The translations under genes and the position numbers were made by a program. The notes below the pieces were generated by a model. That model was not told the DNA's origin and made no database searches. It saw nothing but the letters and a program-made list of their open reading frames with translations. Below are positions 58,001-62,040 of a stretch of 64,000 nt of DNA, one piece after another. Source of the stretch: Anodontia alba (lineage: Eukaryota > Mollusca > Bivalvia > Lucinida > Lucinidae). Numbering within the stretch: position 1 is the first letter of the stretch; every line of letters starts with the position of its first letter. The stretch is taken from assembly GCA_964016985.1 (NCBI GenBank), contig OZ024833.1, positions 58,789,463 to 58,853,462 of the forward strand, written 5' to 3'.

Positions 58001-59359
58001 AATAAGAAAATTTCACTAAAGTATCCCTGAATATTTGTTAACTTAAGCAACTGAAAGAAAATCCTAGGGACTCAAAAACTTGTTCGAATCAGCCATGGTG
58101 AACGAGCCATAGGCGTTTGAGTCCATCACGAAAACATGCCTATATAATTTTGACCCACTTTTATATAATAAACTAGGGTTTACAGGGGTATACATTATTT
58201 TTCTTATTTTTGCTCAAAAACATAGATCGTGGGCACGTGTTAGAACTGCCTCCCCAAGGCGGTTCTAATGAGTACCCACAATCTATGTTTTGAGCAGAAA
58301 TATGAAAACTCAGAGTTTTTTATCTGAAAATTTTCAGTTTTTGGAGGTGACATTTTCTATATATTTGAATAGGTGTGTTTTAATAATGCATTGAAGTTTT
58401 ACTGTAAATGTAAAATATAATTCAAATATTAATAATACAAACATTTAAAATTATGACTAAAGATTGGCTCTTAAATCCATCTTAGGTGAATGGCTACACT
58501 TAGTAGATAGATAGAGGATATTCAAATGTTTGGAGTGAATATGACTTTTATTTCATCGAGTGAGGTGAAAAACTGTATATTTCATGAGTGCCAAAGGCAC
58601 GAATGAAATATACATTTTTTCACTTCACGAGATGAAATAAGTCATATTCACGACAAACATTTGAATTTTCTTTTTATTATATACACCCCTTTCGATAGAA
58701 GAGATGCAAATCATGCAAATCTTGACCATTAATGTAAATAAGAAAAAAAGTAGTTCCAGACCTTATATTTTTCACTGCTCAGAGGAGTGAAAATATAAGT
58801 TTTATATTTTCACTAGTGAAAATATAACTTTTTCGGAAATATGCATTTTATTTCATTAATAATTCTCTATATTTCATTACTTTGTTTATAATAAATACAT
58901 ATATTCTGCCATTTTTCACAATGGAAACAACATTTGTGACGTCCAGTTTGCTACCCTGTACACCAAGCCCTTTCTGAAAAAGGGTCCACTTTAACCCATT
59001 TTGCCTTGCTTACCATAAAAGGGACATGGGCAAACAGTGTAGACCCAGATCAGATGACGCAGAATGCAGCATCTGATCAGGGTCTACACTGTTTGCATTA
59101 AATACAGGAAATTCTATAAAACATGGTACTAACAGAAACTAACCAGACACCCTTTTTAATGGAAATGGACCAGTCCAAAGAGATGAGGTAGAAGAGTTCT
59201 CTCGGAATAAACAGGTTTAAAGGAAAGAATTTGTTCCCGAGAAAAGCTTTGTCATAAACTTACCACATTAACTTGAGCCATTGCATAGATCAGTAGTATT
59301 GTTGTAATCATCACAAACAATCGTAACCCTGATGATTTCCTGATGTCGAAGGCTGTACA
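28337..59359 (-). CDS. Membrane adenylate cyclase, 3' part of gene (ten exons, ADCY1/rutabaga-like)
   Basis: Class III transmembrane adenylate cyclase: makes cAMP from ATP at the plasma membrane under G-protein control, and under Ca2+/calmodulin in the ADCY1/rutabaga group. Ten exons joined by GT-AG sites give 4071 bp in a single frame (1356 aa plus stop). Visible order: TM9, loop with an N-Q-S sequon, TM10, TM11, TM12, then a complete C2 domain with [25 protein letters not shown] and VKGKG. These carry the adenine-binding Lys and Asp, the catalytic Asn and Arg, and the phosphate-binding Lys of C2. A tail of roughly 950 residues follows, far longer than in most vertebrate cyclases but reminiscent of Drosophila Rutabaga. 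C1 and TM1-8 must lie past 64 kb. Family is certain; ADCY1/rutabaga rather than ADCY5/6 is inferred from C2 wording such as [10 protein letters not shown] and from the tail. Exon coordinates are given separately. Confidence 0.93.
31118..31310. mobile_element. F5 foldback MITE in the last cyclase intron
   Basis: gcatgctgggtaaaaatttc at the left; gatttggcatttcgtgcaaa and complement in the middle. Begins about 50 bp upstream of the acceptor of the terminal exon. Confidence 0.75.
31785..34110. mobile_element. Helentron/pearl-like element with ~460-bp tandem repeats
   Basis: Left end gctcacctgag and right end ctcaggtgagc are inverted. About 4.5 units of roughly 460 bp follow each other; the phrase cttgaagctttcttgg recurs at about 31983, 32435, 32907, 33364 and 33838. 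Right end: gacggacgatggacggatgg, the hairpin CCTGAGCCTTTGGCTCAGG (34082-34100) and then TGAGCTAAAA. A 3' hairpin followed by CTAA is Helitron/Helentron-like. No protein coding seen. Family name is inference. Confidence 0.65.
34467..34647. mobile_element. T1 MITE, 181 bp, deleted hairpin arm
   Basis: TTAA-flanked; cccttgctatgctgaataaa and gttcagcaggaccgagg. The left hairpin arm is partly deleted. Confidence 0.75.
34672..34984. mobile_element. MITE with TATAGTCGTCTCTCATTATC ends (F11), copy 1
   Basis: Left atagtcaacacaagttatct, right gataatgagagacgactata. Contains aagtccaagggactctctga. Copy 2 at 47639; fragments near 10330 and 22020. Confidence 0.7.
35160..35330. mobile_element. F4 foldback MITE in cyclase intron
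   Basis: gatatttttcttatttctcc, ctcatcagaagcgcctcgcc and complement. About 95 bp beyond it lies the donor of the exon at 35424. Confidence 0.7.
35424..35676 (-). CDS. Adenylate cyclase exon: end of C2 and start of tail
   Basis: A 253-bp exon. It starts [20 protein letters not shown] and continues [18 protein letters not shown], the closing strands of C2 with the catalytic-pocket Lys in VKGKG. About 45 Gly/Ser/His/Gln-rich residues follow (for example THSHGQ-like repeats), which open the long disordered tail. One base is left over and is completed by the terminal exon. Confidence 0.93.
35723..35928. mobile_element. T1 MITE, 206 bp
   Basis: TTAA-flanked, ends cccttgtcctgctgaaccc and ttcagcaggacaagg. 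Near-consensus copy with an intact hairpin (gctggcttctgaagaagcca). About 45 bp upstream of the acceptor of the exon ending at 35676. Confidence 0.9.
36160..36215. repeat. T-rich simple sequence
   Basis: Interrupted poly-T with (TTAT)n. Confidence 0.9.
36355..36479 (-). CDS. Adenylate cyclase exon: C2 active-site core
   Basis: A 125-bp exon, two bases plus 41 codons. Encodes [20 protein letters not shown] then [20 protein letters not shown]. Contains the adenine-binding Asp (PQYDIWG) and the Asn and Arg of VNVASR needed for transition-state stabilisation. Every key residue is intact, so this half of the enzyme looks functional. Confidence 0.96.
36821..37034. mobile_element. F3 MITE in cyclase intron
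   Basis: Ends aaatgtcctaaaatttttaa and gaaatttatggacattta; inner hairpin caaacagtgaagaccctgat with tip CTCCTATAGGAG. Confidence 0.8.
37552..37669 (-). CDS. Adenylate cyclase exon: C2 middle helices
   Basis: A 118-bp exon, 39 codons plus one base. Encodes [20 protein letters not shown] then [19 protein letters not shown], the standard C2 segment before the [13 protein letters not shown] block. The split Gly codon (G|GT) joins perfectly to the next exon. Confidence 0.94.
37690..37830. mobile_element. Hairpin MITE with ACCCTGAATATTTGGACA start
   Basis: tttaccctgaatatttggac, then caatgtagaccctgatcaaa, tip CTGCTCCTTTAGGAGCAG and complement. Shared core with yet another terminus. Begins about 20 bp upstream of the acceptor of the exon ending at 37669. 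Confidence 0.65.
37845..38095 (+). repeat. Interspersed repeat CAGATGTCCCCCAACC
   Basis: agatgtcccccaaccctgaa through tccccgtaggttggggacat; the ends form a hairpin-like pair. A related piece at 48267-48425 (agatgttcccaaactgtgaa). Family not named. Confidence 0.5.
38185..38385. mobile_element. F3 MITE
   Basis: tttcgaacacctacatgtct at the left; gttcaaaattttaggacatt at the right; hairpin gcagacccagatcaggcggc with tip CTCCTAAGGAG. Confidence 0.75.
38411..38629. mobile_element. T2 MITE, 219 bp
   Basis: TTAA-flanked; cccattgtagtcgcgagacc and ttcagtctacaatggg; hairpin aggcccagatcagacgcctg and complement. Confidence 0.88.
39420..39622. mobile_element. T1 MITE, 203 bp
   Basis: cccttctcctgctgaatccg to ttcagcaggacatgg; right TTAA intact, left one mutated to TATAA. 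Confidence 0.83.
39652..39952 (-). mobile_element. tRNA-derived SINE, copy 3
   Basis: Minus-strand copy of the 13.1-kb SINE. The tail comes first on the plus strand (gttttatggctcagtcagtc), then ctccaagcggtttacc, and the head at gtgcatccaactgagcca. Confidence 0.78.
40098..40308. mobile_element. T1 MITE, 211 bp
   Basis: TTAA-flanked; cccttgtaatgctgaataaa at the left, tagtaagagaagg at the right (eroded); hairpin ttggcttcttcagaagccaa. Confidence 0.82.
40406..40601. mobile_element. Palindromic MITE ACTGGCTCCAGTCTCCAGT, copy 2
   Basis: Same ends and same central palindrome (tataaaggctggtcactagt) as at 15385. About 55 bp from the donor of the exon at 40657. Confidence 0.82.
40657..40758 (-). CDS. 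Adenylate cyclase exon: C2 [10 protein letters not shown]
   Basis: A 102-bp exon, 34 codons, phase 0. Reads [20 protein letters not shown] and then [25 protein letters not shown] holds the Lys that selects adenine in C2. The PEYKIQ wording resembles Rutabaga-type enzymes more than ADCY5/6. Acceptor ttcag, donor gtaagt. Confidence 0.94.
40770..41160. mobile_element. F5 foldback MITE split by a T1 MITE
   Basis: Left part aacactgcatgatgagtaga to ggatctgatatt; right part tgcaaattgtctccttaagt onward. Together they restore the F5 order around the T1 insertion at 40860-41053. Confidence 0.78.
40860..41053. mobile_element. T1 MITE nested in F5, 194 bp
   Basis: TTAA at both ends; cccttgtcatgctaatcccg and cagcatgacaaggg. 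Sits at the catttcATGCAAATT site of F5. Confidence 0.87.
41265..41420. repeat. Imperfect palindrome GGTCATTTCATATGAAAT
   Basis: gtggtcatttcatatgaaat near 41310 and its complement near 41357, with agaggatcttacatga and gactgtaagattttg outside. Likely a MITE of unknown family. Confidence 0.5.
41660..41875. mobile_element. TTAA-flanked foldback MITE (ATTCACATGAAATATC type)
   Basis: ttaacccttaaagtgccaag at the left, ggtgctttaaagttaa at the right; arms gatatttcatgtgaat, loop, complement. Relatives at 42.86, 43.7, 50.1 and 51.2 kb. Confidence 0.72.
41876..42632. other. AT-rich intron sequence
   Basis: Contains short direct repeats of ttcgttac/attaattactga-like sequence near 42050-42160. No gene, SINE or palindrome recognised. 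Confidence 0.5.
42637..42842. mobile_element. T1 MITE, 206 bp
   Basis: TTAA-flanked; ccctagtcctgctgaacccg to ttcagcatgacaagtg; intact hairpin. Confidence 0.88.
43009..43609. mobile_element. F16 foldback MITE split by an H1 MITE
   Basis: Left catcacgaaaacatgcctat, central palindrome gttagaactgcctcggcaag, right gtgtgttttcgtaatg. Compared with intact copies at 57440 and 58124, the extra segment is exactly 43213-43529 plus one CAG. Confidence 0.85.
43213..43529. mobile_element. H1 MITE, copy 4, with ~76-bp internal duplication
   Basis: CAG on both sides. 317 bp rather than about 240 because the block ttcgttaaaatttacatcga through gtgagtagcttttgca occurs twice in tandem. Confidence 0.88.
44186..44362. 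mobile_element. T2 MITE, internally deleted
   Basis: cccattgtagactgaataga to acaattgg; the right hairpin arm is lost. Confidence 0.65.
44460..44522. repeat. Poly-C followed by poly-A
   Basis: Long C run, then a long A run; simple sequence. Confidence 0.9.
44646..44871. mobile_element. F3 MITE
   Basis: aaaaatcctaaaattttgaa at the left; hairpin aaacagtgtagacactgatc, tip GCTCATTAGAAGC, complement. Right end eroded. Confidence 0.68.
44935..45287. mobile_element. F14 MITE, copy 3, next to a splice donor
   Basis: Left tactgtatttgacactg, right taattaggttgaatacggta; perfect central palindrome tttgaattgcatcaa and complement. Ends 17 bp from exon 45305-45451. Confidence 0.78.
45305..45451 (-). CDS. 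Adenylate cyclase exon: first strand of C2 catalytic domain
   Basis: A 147-bp exon of 49 codons, phase 0 to 0. Encodes [20 protein letters not shown], then [20 protein letters not shown] and NEIIADFDE. This is the conserved opening of C2. As expected for C2, the metal-binding Asp of C1 is replaced here by the ASIPNF sequence. A MITE end lies only about 17 bp beyond the donor at 45304. Confidence 0.95.
45555..45815. mobile_element. F10 MITE, copy 2
   Basis: Central ggatataggttagaattgcc palindrome; right end gttgtaacgagggttcactg. Contains the unoccupied H1 target site (atatcaatCTGctcattaag). Confidence 0.75.
46050..46935. repeat. Tandem array around AAGGGACATAACTCCAAGAG
   Basis: The phrase aagggacataactccaagag and ttatgggcccttggcca recur near 46110, 46265, 46430, 46580 and 46720, at about 150 bp spacing with an alternating two-unit pattern. 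Reminiscent of tandem cores of molluscan pearl elements. Confidence 0.75.
47297..47446. repeat. 30-bp tandem repeat, 5 units
   Basis: Unit reads aatcatgacaaaactttgca then aatttactta; five head-to-tail copies with few changes. Confidence 0.92.
47639..47954. mobile_element. F11 MITE, copy 2
   Basis: Left cagtcgactcgttatctcca, right gtagcaagagtcaactata; central palindrome agaaattgctccttaggagc. Inserted at the end of an F4 foldback remnant (47540-47638); ends 47 bp from exon 48001-48120. Confidence 0.75.
48001..48120 (-). CDS. Adenylate cyclase exon: helical linker before C2
   Basis: A 120-bp exon of exactly 40 codons, phase 0 to 0. Starts [19 protein letters not shown] and continues [13 protein letters not shown]. 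This is the coupling helix plus the LLP-HVA-HF motif present just before C2 in membrane cyclases. Acceptor tgcttacag, donor gtaaat. Confidence 0.93.
48428..48610. mobile_element. MITE ACAACCTCTTTATAAC, copy 2 (truncated)
   Basis: ctacaacctccttataacat, central hairpin aaaaatgaccatttatggtc and complement. The right terminus is missing. Confidence 0.7.
48620..48878 (-). mobile_element. SINE-like retroposon, family GGTGGTYGGGTGG, copy 3
   Basis: Minus orientation: gttggggtttaatgacacgt first, then a purine-rich body and agccaatatcagttgga. Flanked by tggatactg at 48611-48619 and 48879-48887. Confidence 0.8.
48888..49139. mobile_element. Palindromic MITE GGCCCGAGGTTATAAAAC, copy 1
   Basis: Left ggcccgaggttataaaactt, right complement; inner inverted tgctcaactcagctgagcat and central palindrome gaaaatgccaactattgttg. 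Copy 2 at 56943. Confidence 0.82.
49450..49655. mobile_element. MITE with ACCCTAAGTATTGGGACA ends
   Basis: Inverted ends aaccctaagtattgggaca and tgtcccaatacttagggt. Inner hairpin caatgcagacccagatcaga, tip GCCACAGAATGTGGC. Another terminus around the shared core. Confidence 0.8.
49845..49940. repeat. Diverged hairpin AGGCCCTAATCAGACTG
   Basis: gtttgcgaacagctaaggcc, ctgatctgggccttcgctgt; distant relative of the shared hairpin core. Confidence 0.5.
50446..50640. mobile_element. F5 foldback MITE
   Basis: gctgcgtaaaaattttagca, cacatttcatgcaaatcatc and complement. Confidence 0.65.
50850..51075. mobile_element. Hairpin MITE with shared core
   Basis: Core gcaaacagtgcagaccctga, tip CTGCTCCTTTATGAGCAG, complement; right side gtttagggtaaatttattta. 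Termini unclear. Confidence 0.6.
51478..51675. mobile_element. F5 foldback MITE, well preserved
   Basis: taaacactctgggtaaattt; gatttgacatttcatgcaaa, tip TCTCCATAGGAGA, complement. One of the most symmetric F5 copies. Confidence 0.75.
51860..52000. mobile_element. F3 MITE, deleted centre
   Basis: aaatgtcctaaaatttcaaa and caaaattttaggacac; only the right hairpin arm remains. Confidence 0.6.
52140..52390. mobile_element. F5 foldback MITE with repeated arm
   Basis: gctttgacatttcatgcaaa, tip GTCTCCACTGGAGAT, complement, then a second short palindrome tttcatgcaaattttcatga. Confidence 0.65.
52630..53130 (-). mobile_element. Possible LINE 3' fragment with (AAC)n tail
   Basis: On the minus strand, coding-like text such as [19 protein letters not shown] and SDSLQSERDQQEVV is followed by a further frame ([20 protein letters not shown]) and ends in a (GTT)n/(AAC)n tract at 52636-52657. 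It is GC-richer than its surroundings. A retroelement 3' end is likely; the family is not identified and no RT motif is visible. Confidence 0.4.
53131..53425. other. Unassigned intron sequence
   Basis: No palindrome, SINE or coding signal recognised; may continue the element at 52630-53130. Confidence 0.4.
53430..53652. mobile_element. F3 MITE with poly-A insertion
   Basis: Hairpin aaacagtatagacccagatc, tip CTGCTCCTTTAGGAGCAG, complement; right end gaaattttaggacatttacc; a poly-A run interrupts the right flank. Confidence 0.75.
53766..53984. mobile_element. MITE ACTACAACCTCTTTATAAC, copy 1 (219 bp)
   Basis: Inverted ends cactacaacctctttataac and ataaagaggttgtggtgta; central palindrome tatattgaaaaatgaccata. 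Confidence 0.85.
54716..54836 (-). CDS. Adenylate cyclase exon: TM12 and start of C2 linker
   Basis: A 121-bp exon; one base completes the previous codon, then 40 codons. Encodes [20 protein letters not shown], the last membrane helix, then [17 protein letters not shown]. The RLDFLWK block is a hallmark of the segment joining TM12 to the C2 catalytic domain in animal cyclases. The donor gtaaga follows directly. Confidence 0.93.
55115..55180. repeat. Direct copy of 54050-54115
   Basis: ataaataaaatttgggaact and ataaacaaaatccatcatca appear at both places, about 1.06 kb apart. Confidence 0.7.
55187..55605. mobile_element. F10 MITE split by an H1 MITE
   Basis: Left ctgaggcaattctaacaaat to ctttcaaatcaat; right ctcattaaatattctttaca to gagggttcactgta. 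The intact relative at 45.6-45.8 kb is continuous here. Confidence 0.82.
55271..55512. mobile_element. H1 MITE, copy 5
   Basis: 242 bp with CTG at 55268-55270 and 55513-55515. The empty counterpart in the F10 copy at 45.7 kb shows a single CTG. Confidence 0.92.
55675..55880. mobile_element. T1 MITE, 206 bp
   Basis: TTAA-flanked; cccttgtcctgctgaataaa to gttcagcaggacaaggg. Confidence 0.9.
55960..56152. mobile_element. T1 MITE, 193 bp
   Basis: TTAA-flanked; cctttgttctgctgaataaa to gttcagcaggacaaggg. Part of the hairpin tip is deleted. Same orientation as the copy 80 bp away, and both follow gtggtc. Confidence 0.88.
56378..56590. mobile_element. F5 MITE with TTAA-like ends
   Basis: ttaacctttatcactctctg at the left and gcatgctgagcgttaa at the right; arms gacatttcatgcacattgtc, tip TCCTGAGGA. 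Its right end is 14 bp from the donor of exon 56604-56860. Confidence 0.78.
56604..56860 (-). CDS. Adenylate cyclase exon: extracellular loop, TM10 and TM11
   Basis: A 257-bp exon, entry phase 0, two bases left at its end. The loop contains cysteines and the N-glycosylation sequon in LDNQSDD, which is where cyclases are usually glycosylated between TM9 and TM10. Two helices follow, [17 protein letters not shown] and [19 protein letters not shown]. Splice sites are ttcttttcag on the acceptor side and gtaagtg on the donor side. The last codon is split AA|T, giving Asn. Confidence 0.9.
56943..57172. mobile_element. Palindromic MITE GAGGTTATAAAAC, copy 2
   Basis: ataaaacttttttcatgctc at the left, ttttataacctcggg at the right; central palindrome as in copy 1. 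Lies about 80 bp upstream of the acceptor of exon 56604-56860. Confidence 0.8.
57176..57435 (+). mobile_element. tRNA-derived SINE, copy 4, 5'-degenerate
   Basis: Body and tail match the 13.1-kb SINE (ctcaagaaggacagttggca, tgcttagaggactaagcctg, gactgggctgtaaaactcta). Provides the unoccupied site ggTTAActgcttagagg for the T2 insertion at 13.9 kb. Confidence 0.78.
57440..57718. mobile_element. F16 foldback MITE, intact
   Basis: cattacgaaaacaagcctat to ataggtatgttttcgtgatg; perfect centre ccttagaaccgcctcagcga and complement. Confidence 0.85.
57790..58110. mobile_element. Foldback element, uninterrupted relative of 14778-15371
   Basis: cagtcagatttcaatggttt, ccaggttagggggcaaatgg, agaatggtatgatgagtgta. 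Lacks the SINE; its right hairpin arm is reduced. Confidence 0.65.
58124..58388. mobile_element. F16 foldback MITE
   Basis: catcacgaaaacatgcctat to ataggtgtgttttaataatg; centre gttagaactgcctccccaag and complement. Confidence 0.83.
58521..58668. mobile_element. Palindromic MITE GTGAATATGACTTTTATTTC
   Basis: Arms attcaaatgtttg, gtgaatatgacttttatttc, gaaaaactgtatatttcat; loop gagtgccaaaggcac; complement. About 70-nt arms, one copy. Confidence 0.78.
58990..59225. mobile_element. T2-like MITE with unusual right part
   Basis: ttaacccattttgccttgct at the left; core gtgtagacccagatcagatg, tip ACGCAGAATGCAGCAT, complement; no clear right terminus. About 40 bp from the TM9 exon. Confidence 0.6.
59264..59359 (-). 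CDS. Adenylate cyclase exon: TM9
   Basis: A 96-bp exon, phase 0 to 0, with acceptor tttttcag and donor gtaagt. It encodes a short basic cytosolic stretch (AFDIRKSSG) and then the hydrophobic helix [19 protein letters not shown], which continues into the extracellular loop of the next exon. It is the most 5' exon found in the window; no plausible upstream exon was seen up to 64000, so the preceding intron exceeds 4.6 kb. Confidence 0.85.
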
Positions 59360-59514
59360 CTGAAAAACAAATAGAAACAATTATTTCAGTAGTATTGGAC
59401 AATTCATTATACGATGGTTTAGGATGTAAGATGGTTAATTATAAGACGGTTTTGGATATAAGACGGTTCATTATAAGACAGTTTTGTTTTTCACAGTTTA
59501 TTCATCACATAATA

Positions 59515-59870
59515 CAGTGAACCCTCATTAGAATGACAGCATTGGGTTCCAAAGATGTGGCCATTAAAATGAATTTGCTGTGGTACAGAATACTTAAAAA
59601 AAATGAGCAGACTGATATGTAAGAATAGTGTTGTTTTGTTCTCATTTCCTCATAGAACATATGTTTTGGATATTTGTTAGAATTGCCTCAATGAGGCGAT
59701 TGTATCAAATATCTAAAACATATGTTTCTTTATAGTATTAAATACAATATTCTTGCATGATTTGTGACTAATTGTTACCTCTTAAGCGAATTTTTTGTGA
59801 CAGTCAAATTGTCATTATAACGAATTTTGTCATTGTATCGAGTATCAGTATAAAGAGGGTTGTCTGTACT
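59515..59870. mobile_element. F10 MITE, copy 4
   Basis: cagtgaaccctcattagaat at the left; central ggatatttgttagaattgcc palindrome; right ttataacgaattttgtcatt. Confidence 0.75.
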
Positions 59871-59897
59871 AGACGTTTCGGCTAATTACCCAGTCAG

Positions 59898-59997
59898 CAT
59901 TCTATGTAAATCTATATCGGGCCGTCATCGGCCCGTCAGGGTAGCTGACGGGCCGATGACAGCCCGATGTAGATTTACGTAGAATGCTAGCTGGGTA
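59898..59997. mobile_element. GC-rich ~100-bp perfect-arm palindrome
   Basis: Arms cccagtcagcattctatgta then atctatatcgggccgtcatc, loop ggtagc, complement; flanked by TA on each side. Unlike the AT-rich surroundings. Confidence 0.78.
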
Positions 59998-60009
59998 AAG
60001 CCTTTATCA

Positions 60010-60370
60010 CAAAAGTTCTTTTCTTTCAATGCTACATTGCCTTCACATTGCTGATGTCCACCATTTTGAATAGTTTTGTTATGGACAAGTTTGTCATGAC
60101 GTCATGCTTTAATAAGCAGAAACGTCGATATTATGTGATGAATAAACCTTGAAAAATAAATATGTGACAAAGATTGTGCATTGCATCAGCAATATGAAGA
60201 CAATGTAGCATTGAAAGAAAAAGAACTTTTCACTGATCAATAAAATGTGAAAAATAAATATGTAACAAAGATTGTGCTTTCATGATGCGACAAAGTTGTC
60301 CATAACAGAACTATTCAAAATGGTGGACATTAGCAATATGAAGACACTGCAGCATTGGAAGGAAAGAACT
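60010..60370. repeat. Long inverted repeat, ~95-bp arms
   Basis: Left arm aagttcttttctttcaatgc ... gttatggacaagtttgtc (60010-60105), right arm gacaaagttgtccataacag ... gaaagaacttt (about 60281-60370), spacer near 180 bp. A partial third copy of the arm is in the spacer (gcaatatgaagacaatgtag). Confidence 0.8.
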
Positions 60371-60639
60371 TTCCTGAAATATCATGCCCAAGACACTTGA
60401 CATGATATTCCACCCAGTCACGTTATACTGACACTCAAATGATCACTTCTGATTCCTAGCTCTACTTTCTTAATGCTGAGCGCCAAACAAAAGAGCAGCT
60501 AATACCATTTTTAAAGTCTTTAGTATGAATCGGGTGGGGATCGAACCACAAATTCCCAGTCACAAAGCGGATGCCCAACCAAATGAGCCACTGTATCGGT
60601 TCTTCAGTACTCATTAGGTGCATCTCAACAAGAAGTAGC

Positions 60640-60890
60640 ATAGATTCAGATAAGGCACCTTCTTCAACTGAAAATATTGACATTTTTCCTATCTCTCCAT
60701 GAAAATATAATTGTGGGTACTCATTAGAAGTGCCTTGGTGAGGCACTTCTAATGAGTACCCACAATGTATATTATTATGAAGAAATAACAAAAAAAAATA
60801 TCTATATTTATCGTATACCTCTCTTATCTATAGCTATGGGAGCTTCTAATGAGTACCAAGGGTGTTGGATTTCATGGAGAAAAAAAGAAA
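60640..60890. mobile_element. F4 foldback MITE
   Basis: gacatttttcctatctctcc, gggtactcattagaagtgcc, loop ttggtgagg, complement; near-perfect arms. Confidence 0.75.
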
Positions 60891-61100
60891 ATTATCAATT
60901 TATTTATTGGCTGAAATATGGTAAGGGCCTATTACGAACTATGAACATTTTCAAGTAATTCTTTGAGGAGGTAAAATGTCATGAAATTTTCTTCTCAATT
61001 TCTTTTTTCTATCAAGTTTCTCTGCATGAAATTACATCTGATATCAAGTCCAGTTTCCTGTTCATCTCTTAACTAAAGCTCTGGAGCTGCAAAGATTTAA

Positions 61101-61306
61101 CCCTTCTCATGCTGAATAAATTAAGATGCCACACCCACTTCTAATTTTCAGCCAATCAGATTACTTGATCTGGGTTTTTGATAGAAATGCACATATATAA
61201 TGACAAACAGTGCAGATCCAGATCAGTTGGCTTCTTCAGAAGCCAACTGATCTGGATCTACACTGTTTGCAAAGGCAGGGTTTATCCGGGCTCAGCAGGA
61301 CGAGGG
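61101..61306. mobile_element. T1 MITE, 206 bp, within a longer direct duplication
   Basis: TTAA-flanked; cccttctcatgctgaataaa to gctcagcaggacgaggg. Additionally bounded on both sides by a direct repeat of about 30 bp (aactaaagctctgg-gctgca, then aagatttaa). Confidence 0.88.
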
Positions 61307-61454
61307 TTAACTAAAGCTCTGGGGCTGCAAAGATTTAAAAGTGACCACAAAAAGCACCAAATTGCAAAAATGTCATCCGATACATGGATAACGAGTTATA
61401 TTGCAACTCCAAGCTTAAATTTGATATTTATCAGTAGTCAGCTGCAAAAAAATC

Positions 61455-61665
61455 TTGAACTTAGCATGCTGGGGAATACTGTCAGCAGACGACATTTTGA
61501 AATATTTATTTTTCCCAGAAAATAGGTCTTGACATTTCATGCACATTTGTCTCCAATCCAATGAAGACAATTTAAATGAAATATTAAAACCTGTTTTCTC
61601 GGAAAATAAGAAAAAAAAATCAAATTGTCGTCCTCTGAAAATTTTACCCAGCATGCCAAAGCATT
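61455..61665. mobile_element. F5 foldback MITE
   Basis: aacttagcatgctggggaat at the left, acccagcatgccaaagc at the right; arms cttgacatttcatgcacatt and complement. Confidence 0.7.
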
Positions 61666-61669
61666 TAAA

Positions 61670-62040
61670 GTGTAACCACAACATGATATTTTGATTGACT
61701 AACACACGCTCATAGAACACTGACAGAAAGAGAACCATGCAGACAACTTGTTGTCATGGAAATAAACAGCCTAATACATTTCGAAGTCCAGAAAAAAAAC
61801 AGCTAATGACTGGCAATTGGCACAAAAACAAGAGATAAATTTACATAAAACAAATTACAAATCAATCAAGACCCATCAAATAATTATCTTGATCTAATTA
61901 TAGAGTATACCTCTTATCAGCTGTCAGAATGATTTCGTAAAATTATTTTTATCAACATTTACCAGAGATTATGAATATTCAAGGCCAGTTTGTTCTTTGA
62001 TTATTCTTGAATAACTATTTTGCTTACAAATACAAAAGAA
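61670..62040. other. AT-rich intron sequence
   Basis: No coding, SINE or palindrome signal recognised. No candidate upstream cyclase exon seen. Confidence 0.5.

Larger units (their letters stand above)
59487..60155. mobile_element. Host element with TTTATTCATCACATAAT ends containing nested insertions
   Basis: Inverted ends agtttattcatcacataat (59497) and attatgtgatgaataaac (60131). Inside are an F10 MITE (about 59515-59870) and the palindrome at 59898-59997; the flanks agacgtttcggc and agaaacgtcga match inversely. Confidence 0.65.

Noticed and set aside
60462..60791. 109-codon minus frame as an upstream cyclase exon
   Set aside because: It runs through an F4 foldback MITE, has no cyclase or membrane motif, and its phase cannot be tied to the TM9 exon.
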